Assembly: GCF_014647675.1 (NCBI RefSeq)
Contig: NZ_BMPQ01000044.1
Coordinates: 1-56,647 of the forward strand
DNA: 56,647 nucleotides
Source of the DNA: Streptomyces flaveus
Lineage (GTDB): Bacteria > Actinomycetota > Actinomycetes > Streptomycetales > Streptomycetaceae
Reading direction: 5' to 3'
Position numbers and translations under genes: made by a program
The notes under the pieces: generated by a model
What the model was told of the DNA's origin: nothing
The model's database searches: none
What the model saw: only the letters and a program-made list of their open reading frames with translations
Part shown: piece by piece, positions 13,979-22,654 of the stretch
How the letters are laid out: every line of letters starts with the position of its first letter
How positions within the stretch are numbered: the first letter of the stretch is position 1

Positions 13979-15232
13979 GTGAAGCTCCTCGTCATCGGCA
14001 GCGGTGCCCGCGAACACGCCCTGTGCCGCTCCCTCTCCCTCGACCCCGACGTCACCGCCCTGCATTGCGCTCCTGGCAATGCGGGTATCGCCGAGGTGGC
14101 CGAGCTGCACCAGGTCGACGCGCTCGACGGCAAGGCCGTGGCCGCGCTGGCCACGAAACTCGGCGCCGATCTGGTGGTCGTAGGCCCGGAGGCACCGCTC
14201 GTTGCGGGGGTCGCCGACGCCGTGCGCGAGGCGGGCATCCCTGCGTTCGGCCCCTCCAAGGAGGCCGCTCAGCTCGAGGGCTCCAAGGCCTTCGCCAAGG
14301 AGGTGATGGCGGCCGCGGGCGTCCCGACCGCCCGCTCCTACGTCTGTACGACTCCCGAGGAGGTCGACGAGGCGCTCGACGCCTTCGGCACCCCGTACGT
14401 CGTGAAGGACGACGGCCTCGCGGCCGGCAAGGGCGTCGTCGTGACCGGCGACCTGGAGAAGGCGACGGCACACGCCAACGCCTGCGACCGCGTGGTCATC
14501 GAGGAGTTCCTCGACGGTCCCGAGGTCTCCCTCTTCGCGATCACGGACGGCACCACCGTCGTCCCGTTGCAGCCCGCCCAGGACTTCAAGCGGGCCCTGG
14601 ACGGAGACGAGGGTCCCAACACCGGCGGCATGGGCGCGTACTCCCCCCTCCCGTGGGCGGAAACCGACCTGGTCGAGGAGGTCATGAACACCGTCCTCCA
14701 GCCGACCGTCGACGAGCTGCGCCGCCGCGGCACCCCCTTCTCCGGCCTCCTCTATGCGGGCCTGGCGATCACCAGCAGGGGCGTACGGGTCATCGAGTTC
14801 AACGCCCGTTTCGGCGACCCCGAGACCCAGGTCGTCCTGGCCCGCCTGAAGACCCCGCTCGCGGGCGTCCTCCTGGCCGCCGCGCAGGGCACCCTCGCCG
14901 ACTTCCCGGATCTGCGCTGGAGCGAGGACGCGGCCGTCACCGTCGTCATCGCCTCGCACAACTACCCCGCCACCCCGCGCACCGGCGACCCCATCGAGGG
15001 CCTCGACGAGGTGGCCGCACAGGACGCCCCGTATGCGTACGTCCTGCATGCCGGCACCAGGCGCGAAGGCGACGCGATCGTCAGCGCGGGGGGCCGCGTG
15101 CTCTCCGTCACGGCGAGCGGTACGGACCTGGCCAGGGCCCGCGAACGCGCATACGCGGCCGTCGACCGCATCCGCCTCGACGGCTCGCATCACCGCACGG
15201 ACATCGCGGCCAAGGCGGCGGCCGGATCGTAA
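13979..15232 (+). CDS. purD: Phosphoribosylamine-glycine ligase (GAR synthetase)
   Basis: 417 aa, the usual length. Step 2 of de novo purine synthesis: phosphoribosylamine + glycine + ATP to GAR. The N-terminal Rossmann-like domain begins KLLVIGSGAREHALC. The ATP-grasp domain carries DDGLAAGKGVVV, GPNTGGMGAYSPLP and the metal-binding EFNARFGDPETQ. The C-terminal PurD domain follows. The GTG start at 13979 has no Shine-Dalgarno and sits at the predicted transcription start of a TAGGCT -10, so it is probably translated leaderless. It is monocistronic here, while purC, purSQL, purF and purM occupy separate units downstream. Confidence 0.97.
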   Translation: MKLLVIGSGAREHALCRSLSLDPDVTALHCAPGNAGIAEVAELHQVDALDGKAVAALATKLGADLVVVGPEAPLVAGVADAVREAGIPAFGPSKEAAQLEGSKAFAKEVMAAAGVPTARSYVCTTPEEVDEALDAFGTPYVVKDDGLAAGKGVVVTGDLEKATAHANACDRVVIEEFLDGPEVSLFAITDGTTVVPLQPAQDFKRALDGDEGPNTGGMGAYSPLPWAETDLVEEVMNTVLQPTVDELRRRGTPFSGLLYAGLAITSRGVRVIEFNARFGDPETQVVLARLKTPLAGVLLAAAQGTLADFPDLRWSEDAAVTVVIASHNYPATPRTGDPIEGLDEVAAQDAPYAYVLHAGTRREGDAIVSAGGRVLSVTASGTDLARARERAYAAVDRIRLDGSHHRTDIAAKAAAGS

Positions 15233-15426
15233 CCCTCCTTCACACCCTTCCCGTCAGGCCTTTCTCACCCCTCCCGTCAGCCACCTCTCCCCAAAGCCAT
15301 TCCATCGAGTGGCCGATCCCTTATCCGGCTGACGTGGGCCGGAGCCCCAACTAGGGTGCGGCGCAAGCGTTCCGGCACTTGGCCCACCGGCATTGCGATG
15401 TCAGTCCCGGGTGCCACAGTGGGGGA

Positions 15427-15489
15427 GTGAGCAACGCCATGGACGTCCGCCGGCAGTGGCTGGGTATGCACGTGCCGGGCGGGCAGTAG
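15427..15489 (+). CDS. Possible 20-aa leader ORF
   Basis: GTG 15427 to TAG 15487-15489 encodes MSNAMDVRRQWLGMHVPGGQ. A GGGGGAG stretch abuts the GTG and is 11 nt from an internal ATG (15439) that would give 16 aa. The stop is 3 nt before the GTG of the next gene, so ribosomes finishing it could reinitiate on that gene. It lies in the 260-bp gap after purD. Such a short frame may be fortuitous. Confidence 0.35.
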   Translation: MSNAMDVRRQWLGMHVPGGQ

Positions 15490-15492
15490 GGG

Positions 15493-17439
15493 GTGACACC
15501 GGTCGTGTCCGGTATGGGTGTGGAGGGGGGCGTGCAGAGCGCGCGCTCCCGGGCTCTCGCCGTGCTGCGTATCCGCAGCAGGGCGCTGGCCGTCGCCCTG
15601 CTGCCCACGGCCGTCGCCGTCGTCCTGCTCGTCGCCGGTGCCATGGACCATGTCGACGGCGCGGGCTGGCGGCTCGCGAGCTGGATCCTGGCCGCCGTCG
15701 CGCTCCTGGCCCTCCTCGCCGCCGCGGGTATCGCCCTGGTCGTCGCCCGCTCCCGGCCCGCCGTGAGCCCCACGGTCCCGATCCCGGAGGAGTCCGCGCC
15801 CGATCTGTACCGCATGGTGCGGGATCTGGCCGAGCGTCTGGAGGTGCCCGCGCCCTCCGCGATAGCGCTCACCCCGGACTGCGACAGCTGGCTGGAGGAC
15901 CGCACCCACCCGGCCCACGGCCCACCCCGGCCGGAGCCCCGGGACGAGATAGCAGACGTACGCGGCCTCCAGCCCCGTACGCCCGCCGCGCCCGTCCTCG
16001 TCATCGGCTCGCCCTTCCTGTGGTGGATGCGCGTCGCTGAGCTGCGCGCGGTCCTCGCACCGGTCGTCGCGGGTACGGGACCGTCGGCGCATCCCGACAT
16101 AGCCGCGGCCCGCCGTTTTGTACGGGGCCTGGACGCGGCGGTGGCGGTGACGTCCGTCCGCACGCGTGGACCCGTCGCCCATGTGGCCCTCGCCGGCGTC
16201 GGCTGGGTCGCGCGTCTGCTCCTGCGCAGTTGCCGCGGCCATGCGGCGGAGATGGAGCGGGGCGTGGCGGCGGCGGCAGCCGACCGTGCACAGGCTGTGG
16301 ACTACGGTCTGCGGATCGTCGCGCAGGAGCAGGTGGGGCTCGCGTATGCGGGCTGGGACCGGCTGCTGACCCGCGTCGCGCTGCCTGCCTGGCGCATGGG
16401 CCGCTGGCCGTCCCGCCTGGACGCGGGTGTCGTCGCGGCCCTCACCGAGCTGTCCCGCCGCGACCGCCTCGCCGAAGGTTTCGCCTCCCGACTGGGCGAA
16501 CGCCCGGCCTGCGACCTCCTCGAAGAGCCCGGCGTGATCGACGAGGCCGCCTCCCTCCTCGCCGCCCGCCTCTTCCACGGCGGCCCCGCCGAGCCCGGCC
16601 CCGACTGGGCACCGGTGGACTGGGCCGAGTACCCCGACGAGGTCGTCGACCGCAAATGGCGTACGGACGCGGCGCGGCTCCACCGCGTGCTGGACGCGCA
16701 GGGCGTCAGCCACTCCTCCGATCCGACGGCCCTGGCCCCCGGCGGACCGACACTGGCACGGGTGATGGACCACCTCACGGGAGCGAGGGCCTCCGGCGGT
16801 TCGGGAGGCGGGGAACGGGACGACGGGGGCGGTGATACGGCACGGGCCCCCCAGGAGACGGCCCCAGCCGAACCGGCCGCCCCGCCGGGCGCTCCGCGCG
16901 ACGCCCCCGATTCCAACGCAGCCCGAGCCGCCCCCTCGCCGCATACGCCCCCCAAGTCCCCTGACGAGTCCCATGCGGCGCATGCGTACGAGGACGACGA
17001 CGGAGGCGCCGTCGCCAACGCGCGAACCGCCGCGCTGGCAGCAGGCCTCAGCGCGGAGCTCGCCCGCGAGGAGACAGCCGCGCCGGCGATACGTACCGCG
17101 CCGCCGCCGACCGGCGGCCCCGCCGGCCAGGGCGGCCCGGACGCCGCCCTCTGGGACGACGGAACGCTGCCGCTCTTCCCCCTCCAACAGCCGCCGACCG
17201 CGCGCGAACTCCTCACCGACCACGTCACGGCGATGGTCTGCTGCGCCGCGATGGACACGGCCGGCGCGACTCCCGGCCTCGACTGGCTGGACGGCCCCTC
17301 CCTCCTCATCAACGGCGAACGCTCCGCCGACCTCACCCCCCGAGTCCTCACCCTCATAGAGGAGGGCGACCCCACACCCCTCCGGGACTGGCTCCTCCAC
17401 GTCGGCATCCGCGCGGAGAAGCCGGTTCGACTGGTCTGA
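15493..17439 (+). CDS. Degenerate M48-like membrane protein (HExxH absent)
   Basis: 648 aa. Two N-terminal membrane segments (ALLPTAVAVVLLVAGAM and ILAAVALLALLAAAGIALVVA) precede a region laid out like M48 peptidases: LYRMVRDLAERLEVPAPSAIAL, then PVLVIGSPFLWWMRVAELRAVLAPVVAG. In active M48 enzymes the last helix would contain HExxH. Here it reads APVVAG (about residues 187-192), so the zinc site is missing. Further membrane-like and helical segments follow, then a disordered Pro/Ala-rich stretch (about 435-540) and a conserved C-terminal part. It corresponds by position to SCO4069 as I remember it. Starts at 15493, 15505 or 15514 are possible. Probably a non-catalytic paralogue. Confidence 0.65.
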   Translation: MTPVVSGMGVEGGVQSARSRALAVLRIRSRALAVALLPTAVAVVLLVAGAMDHVDGAGWRLASWILAAVALLALLAAAGIALVVARSRPAVSPTVPIPEESAPDLYRMVRDLAERLEVPAPSAIALTPDCDSWLEDRTHPAHGPPRPEPRDEIADVRGLQPRTPAAPVLVIGSPFLWWMRVAELRAVLAPVVAGTGPSAHPDIAAARRFVRGLDAAVAVTSVRTRGPVAHVALAGVGWVARLLLRSCRGHAAEMERGVAAAAADRAQAVDYGLRIVAQEQVGLAYAGWDRLLTRVALPAWRMGRWPSRLDAGVVAALTELSRRDRLAEGFASRLGERPACDLLEEPGVIDEAASLLAARLFHGGPAEPGPDWAPVDWAEYPDEVVDRKWRTDAARLHRVLDAQGVSHSSDPTALAPGGPTLARVMDHLTGARASGGSGGGERDDGGGDTARAPQETAPAEPAAPPGAPRDAPDSNAARAAPSPHTPPKSPDESHAAHAYEDDDGGAVANARTAALAAGLSAELAREETAAPAIRTAPPPTGGPAGQGGPDAALWDDGTLPLFPLQQPPTARELLTDHVTAMVCCAAMDTAGATPGLDWLDGPSLLINGERSADLTPRVLTLIEEGDPTPLRDWLLHVGIRAEKPVRLV

Positions 17440-17457
17440 GTTCGTTGTCGACGCGGG

Positions 17458-17899
17458 TGCCTCCGGCGGTTGGGCGGGGCGCCTACCGGGTGGGTGGGTT
17501 CGGTTCACTGGCGAGTGCGGGTTGTTTGTGGCTGGTCGCGCAGTTCCCCGCGCCCCTTAGGTCCGTGGTGGGTGCGGGGCCGCGGGCCGGTGCGTCAGCC
17601 CGTCGCAGGGCGGGCATACGGCCCTGGCCTGGTACAAGGCCCTGGTTCTCCGAGACAGAACCTAAGCGACGGGCATACGACGCACCGGCCCACGACCCCT
17701 CCCGCCGGAGGGAAGCCGCGGGTCGTTGGGAGTGCGGGCTTTCCCGGGGCCTGGGCTTGTTCGGGGCGCCGGGGTCTTCGGGGCGCGGGTAGCCGCAGGC
17801 TTTTCAGGGGCGCGGGGAGCTGCGCGACCAGCCACAACGTACCCGCAGCCGCGACACGACGTGTCACCCCACCCCTCGTGGGGTCTGGGGCACAGCCCC
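17458..17899. repeat. Large intergenic repeat with nested inverted repeats, copy 1
   Basis: Fills most of the 572-bp gap 17440-18011. Outer arms of 29 bp (17528-17556 and 17807-17835) are inverted with one mismatch. An inner inverted pair starting GGGCCGGTGCGTC (17584) and ending GACGCACCGGCCC (17691) is nested inside. The whole segment is clearly similar along its length to 38999-39450. Frames through it are not conserved between copies, so it is non-coding. Confidence 0.8.
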
Positions 17900-18011
17900 G
17901 AGGACAGGAGATAACAACGAAACGTAACCACCCGCCTCCGTAATGTGATGTGCTGATACCGCGTCATTCGCGTAGCAAGGGCTTACGGGGGCACGAGGGA
18001 GGGGACAACGC

Positions 18012-19532
18012 ATGGGCTCGGAGCACATCCGTCGCTGGGAATCGGGCGCGCTGGCGCACGCCGTGACGGACCCCTTCGGACAGGGCCCCGTCCCCTGGCT
18101 GCGCGGCAGCGAGCACTACTTCGACGACACCGGCCAGGTAGTCCCCTGGTACGTGGACGTGGACCCCACCCCGCCCGCCGCCCCCCACGCCACAACCCGG
18201 ACAGCGACCCGTACGCCCCGGATCCCCACCCCCCGAACCGCCGGAGGCCCCCGCTCGGCCGACGACGTCCACCGCCAGATCAAGGGCTTCACCTCCACCG
18301 GCGCCGCAGCGCCGGGCGAGGCCATCGACTTCCACATCACCGTCGACCCGCCCCAGCAGTTCAGCGTGGACATCTACCGCATCGGCCACTACGCGGGCGT
18401 AGGCGCCAGCAAGATCACCACCAGCCCCCGCCTCCCCGGCATCGTCCAGCAACCCCCGCTCACCGCCGACCGCACGGTCTCCTGCCACCACTGGTGGCTC
18501 TCCTGGCGCCTCCAGATCCCGAGCTACTGGAGCATCGGCGCATACGTCGCCGTCCTCACCACCGTCGACGGCTACCGCTCCCACGTCCCCTTCACGGTCC
18601 GCGACACCCACCCCGCCGACCTGCTGCTTCTGCTCCCGGACGTCACCTGGCAGGCGTACAACCTGTACCCGGAGGACGGCCGCACCGGCGCGAGCCTCTA
18701 CCACGCCTGGGACGAGAACGGCCGACTGCTCGGCGAGGCGGACGCCGCGACGACGGTCTCGTTCGACCGCCCGTACGCGGGCGCGGGCCTGCCGCTGCAC
18801 GTCGGCCACGCGTACGACTTCATCCGCTGGGCGGAGCGCTACGGCTACGACCTCGCCTACGCCGACGCCCGTGACCTGCACGCAGGCCGCGTCGACCCCA
18901 CCCGCTACCGCGGCCTGGTCTTCCCCGGCCACGACGAGTACTGGTCGGTGCCGATGCGCCGCACCACCGAACTCGCCCGCGAACACGGCACCTCGCTCGT
19001 CTTCCTCTCCGCCAACACCATGTACTGGCAGGCGGAGCTGAGCCCCTCCCCGTCCGGTGTCCCCGACCGTCTCCTCACCTGCCGAAAACGCCGCGGCCCC
19101 GGAAAACCGGTCCTCTGGCGCGACGTCGACCGCCCGGAGCAGGAACTCCTGGGCATTCAGTACGCGGGCCGGGTCCCCGAACCGCACCCCATGGTCGTCC
19201 GCAACGCCGACCACTGGCTGTGGGAGGCCACCGGCGCACACGAGGGCGACGAGCTGAAGGGGCTGGTCGCAGGCGAGGCCGACCGCTACTTCCCGCGCAC
19301 CCCGCTCCCCGAACACCAGCGCCGTATCCTCCTGTCCCACTCCCCGTACCGCGACGCCGAGGGCGCCCTCCGCCACCAGGAGACGTCCCTGTACCGCGCC
19401 CCCTCCGGCGCCCTGGTCTTCGCGTCCGGCACCTTCGCCTGGTCCCCGGCCCTGGACCGCCCCGGCCACGTCGACGAGCGCATCCAGCGAGCCACGGCCA
19501 ACCTCCTGGACCGCATCTGCAAACGCGACTGA
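18012..19532 (+). CDS. N,N-dimethylformamidase beta-subunit-like protein
   Basis: 506 aa, ATG preceded by GGGAGGGGACAACGC. No signal peptide. The sequence fits the family annotated as N,N-dimethylformamidase beta subunit-like: a beta-rich N-terminal part (QIKGFTSTGAAAPGEAIDFHI, split at that point, then VDIYRIGHYAG), then a large alpha/beta domain with WQAYNLYPEDGRTGASLY, YDLAYADARDL and FPGHDEYWS. The last residues (DEYWS, LFLSANTMYWQ) sit where the family has its conserved acidic and aromatic positions. Actual DMF hydrolysis is unlikely to be its natural role, and the substrate is unknown. It corresponds by order to SCO4070. Preceded by the large repeat, followed after 108 bp by purC. Confidence 0.75.
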   Translation: MGSEHIRRWESGALAHAVTDPFGQGPVPWLRGSEHYFDDTGQVVPWYVDVDPTPPAAPHATTRTATRTPRIPTPRTAGGPRSADDVHRQIKGFTSTGAAAPGEAIDFHITVDPPQQFSVDIYRIGHYAGVGASKITTSPRLPGIVQQPPLTADRTVSCHHWWLSWRLQIPSYWSIGAYVAVLTTVDGYRSHVPFTVRDTHPADLLLLLPDVTWQAYNLYPEDGRTGASLYHAWDENGRLLGEADAATTVSFDRPYAGAGLPLHVGHAYDFIRWAERYGYDLAYADARDLHAGRVDPTRYRGLVFPGHDEYWSVPMRRTTELAREHGTSLVFLSANTMYWQAELSPSPSGVPDRLLTCRKRRGPGKPVLWRDVDRPEQELLGIQYAGRVPEPHPMVVRNADHWLWEATGAHEGDELKGLVAGEADRYFPRTPLPEHQRRILLSHSPYRDAEGALRHQETSLYRAPSGALVFASGTFAWSPALDRPGHVDERIQRATANLLDRICKRD

Positions 19533-19640
19533 CCCCTCGCCACAAGTCCCGGCACCCGCTCCCGACGAGCCCCGACGCGAAATGCACCCCCCCGCATACG
19601 GGAGAATCGACCCACTTGTACGTCACCGCGGGGAGGAACC

Positions 19641-20540
19641 GTGTCCGGATTCGTCGAAAAGCCCGAGCCGATCGAGGTCCCGGGCCTGGTGCATCTGCAC
19701 ACCGGCAAGGTGCGCGAGCTGTACCAGAACGAGGCCGGCGACCTCGTGATGGTCGCCAGCGACCGCATCTCCGCCTACGACTGGGTGCTCCCCACCGAGA
19801 TCCCCGACAAGGGCCGCATCCTCACCCAGCTCTCCCTGTGGTGGTTCGACCAGATCGCCGACCTGGTCCCCCACCACATCCTGAGCACCGACCTTCCGCC
19901 CGGCGCCCCCGCCGACTGGCAGGACCGCACCGTCGTCTGCAAGTCCCTGCAGATGATCCCCGTCGAGTGCGTCGCCCGCGGCTATCTCACGGGCTCCGGC
20001 CTCGCCGAGTACAACGAGACCCGCACCGTCTGCGGCCTCGCCCTCCCCGAGGGCCTGTCCGACGGCTCGGAACTGCCCGCGCCGATCTTCACACCCGCGA
20101 CGAAGGCGGAGGTCGGCGAGCACGACGAGAACGTCTCGTACGAGGAGGTCGCCCGCCAGGTCGGCGCGGAGACCGCGGCCCAGCTGCGCCAGGCGACCCT
20201 CGCCGTCTACAGCCGAGGCCGCGACATCGCGCGCGACCGCGGGATCATCCTCGCGGACACGAAGTTCGAGTTCGGCTTCGACGGCGAGAGCCTCGTCATC
20301 GCCGACGAGGTGCTGACCCCGGACTCCTCCCGCTTCTGGCCCGCCGACCAGTGGCAGCCGGGGCGCCCGCAGCCCTCGTACGACAAGCAGTTCGTGCGCG
20401 ACTGGCTGACCTCCGCCGAGTCCGGCTGGGACCGCAAGAGCGAGCAGCCCCCGCCGCCCCTGCCCGAGCAGGTCGTGGATGCGACCCGCGCCAAGTACGT
20501 GGAGGCGTACGAGCACCTGACCGGCACGAGCTGGTCGTAA
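19641..20540 (+). CDS. purC: SAICAR synthetase (phosphoribosylaminoimidazole-succinocarboxamide synthase)
   Basis: 299 aa, GTG start with GGGGAGGAACC upstream. Catalyses CAIR + aspartate + ATP to SAICAR, step 8 of IMP synthesis. Family features visible: HTGKVRELYQNE near the N-terminus, SDRISAYDWVLP, ECVARGYLTGSG, FTPATKAEVGEHDEN and DTKFEFGFDGESLVIADEVLTPDSSR, where the last two segments bind substrate and metal. Length is as expected for the actinobacterial long form. Followed 26 bp later by a strong bidirectional terminator shared with the convergent tRNA-Gly. A monocistronic pur unit. Confidence 0.97.
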   Translation: MSGFVEKPEPIEVPGLVHLHTGKVRELYQNEAGDLVMVASDRISAYDWVLPTEIPDKGRILTQLSLWWFDQIADLVPHHILSTDLPPGAPADWQDRTVVCKSLQMIPVECVARGYLTGSGLAEYNETRTVCGLALPEGLSDGSELPAPIFTPATKAEVGEHDENVSYEEVARQVGAETAAQLRQATLAVYSRGRDIARDRGIILADTKFEFGFDGESLVIADEVLTPDSSRFWPADQWQPGRPQPSYDKQFVRDWLTSAESGWDRKSEQPPPPLPEQVVDATRAKYVEAYEHLTGTSWS

Positions 20541-20565
20541 AACGAGCCGTAAGAACTAAGAACGA

Positions 20566-20598
20566 GAAAGCCCCCGGTCGCGATGACCGGGGGCTTTC
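20566..20598. terminator. Bidirectional terminator between purC and tRNA-Gly
   Basis: GAAAGCCCCCGGTC, loop GCGAT, exact complement, then TCTTTTCC on the plus strand and a T-rich stretch on the minus strand. It serves purC (+) and tRNA-Gly (-). Confidence 0.9.
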
Positions 20599-20610
20599 TC
20601 TTTTCCTCTG

Positions 20611-20683
20611 AGCGGACGACCAGGTTCGAACTGGCGACCTCAACCTTGGCAAGGTTGCGCTCTACCAACTGAGCTACGTCCGC
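20611..20683 (-). tRNA. tRNA-Gly(GCC)
   Basis: 73-nt cloverleaf on the minus strand: acceptor GCGGACG/CGTCCGC, D arm GCTCAGTTGGTAGAGC, anticodon loop CTTGCCAAG (anticodon GCC) and T loop GTTCGAA. No encoded CCA. Identical to the copy at 24596-24668. Confidence 0.97.
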
Positions 20684-20706
20684 ACTGCGCCGTGGCGCGA
20701 CAGCCA

Positions 20707-21327
20707 CTATACCCAACCTCGCTCACGTGCGAGCCGTACCGCCGTGTGCCGGTTTTCGGCTCCGAGCTTCGAGGCGGCCGACGACAGATAGTTCCGCACC
20801 GTCCCCTGCGACAGCGCGGCCCGCTCCGCGATCTCCGCGACGGGCGCCCCGTCGGCCGCGTACTCCAGCACCTCGGCCTCGCGCTCGGTCAACGGCGAAT
20901 CCCCGGCGGCGATCGCGTCGGCGGCCAACTCCGGATCGACATAACGGTTCCCGGCATGCACCGTACGGATGATCTCCGCGAGCCGCTGCGCACTGACCGT
21001 CTTCGGGACGAACCCGCGCGCGCCTGCCCCAAGCGCCCGCTTCAAGTGCCCCGGCCGCCCGTGACTCGTCACGATCAGCACCCGGCACGCGGGCAGCTCG
21101 GCCCGCAACGATGTGGCCACCTTCACACCGTCCGCGCCGGGCATCTGAAGATCCAGTACGGCTACGTCGGGCGCGTGAGCCCGAGCCATCGCCAGGGCCT
21201 CCGGACCGGTCGCCGCCTCCGCCACCACGAGTAGATCGTCCTCCAGCGCAAGCAGCGCGGCCAGCGCCCCACGGATGAGGTGCTCGTCATCGGCGAGCAG
21301 CAGCCGGATGGGGCGTACGGACGTCAT
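20707..21327 (-). CDS. NarL/LuxR-family response regulator
   Basis: 206 aa. Receiver domain (1-120) with acidic pair in LLADDEH, phospho-acceptor Asp in VAVLDLQMPGADG, Thr/Ser in LIVTSHG and Lys in FVPKTVS. LuxR-type HTH (about 140-200): LTEREAEVLEYAADG, IAERAALSQGTVRNYLSSAASKLGA. Its ATG overlaps the stop of the histidine kinase gene by 4 nt (kinase TGA 21324-21326), so the two are translationally coupled. It is the last gene of the ABC transporter-kinase-regulator operon. It would be phosphorylated by that kinase and probably controls the operon through the inverted repeats at 24479-24505. All phospho-relay residues are present. Order matches SCO4072. Confidence 0.93.
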   Translation of the reverse strand: MTSVRPIRLLLADDEHLIRGALAALLALEDDLLVVAEAATGPEALAMARAHAPDVAVLDLQMPGADGVKVATSLRAELPACRVLIVTSHGRPGHLKRALGAGARGFVPKTVSAQRLAEIIRTVHAGNRYVDPELAADAIAAGDSPLTEREAEVLEYAADGAPVAEIAERAALSQGTVRNYLSSAASKLGAENRHTAVRLARERGWV

Positions 21328-22634
21328 GAAGTGACCTCTTCGCTCAAGGGACGCGGAACGGACGACGGCGAGGAAGACGAGGACGGTGAGGAAGACGAGG
21401 AAGGCGACGAAGGCAGCGGAATCTCGGCCACGAGCCGGAAGAGATCACCGTCGACCGGCCCCGCCTCCAACGTCCCGCCCACCGCCGACAGCCGCTCCCG
21501 CAGCCCGGCAAGACCGGACCCGCCGTCCTTGCGCGGACCCGGCACCCCGCCCGACTCCACCCCGTCGTTCTCCACGGTCAGCACAACGCGAGACCCCACC
21601 ACGTCCAGCGACACAGAACACCGCCTCGCGTCCCCGTGCCGCAGCACATTCGTGGTCGCCTCCCGTACGACCCAGCCCAGCGCCGCCTGCACCGCCGCGG
21701 GCAGCCCCGCCGCGGTACCGGTCACCGCGCACTCGACCCCGGCCGCGGTCAACACACCCTGCGCGCCTGCGAGTTCGGTGCCGAGCTCGGCCTCGCGATA
21801 CCCGCGCACGACTTCCCGCACCTCCCTCTGCGACTCCTGCGCTATCCGCTGCACCTCGATCATCTGCTCCACGGCTTCGGGCCGTTCGCGTCGCGCGAGT
21901 TGCACGGCGAGTTCGCTCTTCAGGGCGATCACCGCGAGGTTGCGGCCCATCACGTCGTGCAGGTCACGCCCGAAACGCAGCCGTTCCTCGGCGACGGCGA
22001 GGCGGGTGCGGGTCTCGCGGGCCACGTCGAGCTCGTATACGGCGTTGAGCAGCCACACCGAGAAGATGTAGGTGAGGGTGAGACACACACCGGCGACCAG
22101 CACCGCGACAGCCGTCGCCAGCACGGTGGCTCCGGGAGCCCCGATCGCGAACGCCACGACCCCGGCACCCGCGGCGAAGCCGCCCACGAGCGCCGCCACG
22201 CGCCGCCGGTCGCGCACCCCGAGCGTCATATTGCAGACCCCGAAGGTCAGCACCACCACAGCTAACGAGTCCGCCAAGATGTGGGTGTCCTCACCACCCG
22301 GCCCGTGCTCGGAGACGACGAGCCCGCCAATCCCGAGCAGCGCGCTGACGGCACCGAGCGCCCAGACCAGACGTATGGGCTGCTCACGACGGCCCCGCGT
22401 CCAGTCGAGCGCCCGGGACGCGGTCACCGCACCCAGCAGGGCATGCCCGCACACCAGCGGCAGGACCACCCAGAGAGCGTGCGACACCCCCACCTGCCCG
22501 AAGGCCGGCAGCCCGACCCCGGCCACCTCCACCAACACGAAGAAGTGGAAGGACCAGCGGGTGTACGTCTCGACCTTCGCCGGCGTGCTCTTCCCGTGCC
22601 ACCAAGCCCTCGGCCCGCGCATACCCGCCCCCAT
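21324..22634 (-). CDS. Sensor histidine kinase, HisKA_3/HATPase type
   Basis: 436 aa from ATG 22634; a frame open to 23066 overlaps the permease and is rejected. Six hydrophobic segments fill residues about 25-190, with very short loops, so sensing is probably intramembrane. The dimerisation and phosphoacceptor box is GRDLHDVMGRNLAVIALKSE (His in RDLHD). ATPase motifs are REATTNVLRHG and GGSGLAGLRERL. The C-terminus is unusual: a Ser/Pro run of about 20 residues before the regulator overlap. Such DesK-like kinases often respond to membrane state. Downstream of an ABC-2 transporter and coupled to the NarL regulator, it probably controls export by that transporter. Confidence 0.9.
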   Translation of the reverse strand: MGAGMRGPRAWWHGKSTPAKVETYTRWSFHFFVLVEVAGVGLPAFGQVGVSHALWVVLPLVCGHALLGAVTASRALDWTRGRREQPIRLVWALGAVSALLGIGGLVVSEHGPGGEDTHILADSLAVVVLTFGVCNMTLGVRDRRRVAALVGGFAAGAGVVAFAIGAPGATVLATAVAVLVAGVCLTLTYIFSVWLLNAVYELDVARETRTRLAVAEERLRFGRDLHDVMGRNLAVIALKSELAVQLARRERPEAVEQMIEVQRIAQESQREVREVVRGYREAELGTELAGAQGVLTAAGVECAVTGTAAGLPAAVQAALGWVVREATTNVLRHGDARRCSVSLDVVGSRVVLTVENDGVESGGVPGPRKDGGSGLAGLRERLSAVGGTLEAGPVDGDLFRLVAEIPLPSSPSSSSSPSSSSSPSSVPRPLSEEVTS

Positions 22635-22654
22635 CTCTCTGCCGTCCCCGTCGC

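Noticed and set aside
15277..17508. 743-aa frame antisense to the pseudo-M48 gene
   Set aside because: Shadow frame with runs of Gly, Arg and Ala and no motif.
17440..18011. Frames of 115-157 codons inside the large repeat
   Set aside because: Frames are not preserved in the second copy at 38999-39450, where indels shift them. Inverted-repeat structure explains the conservation better.
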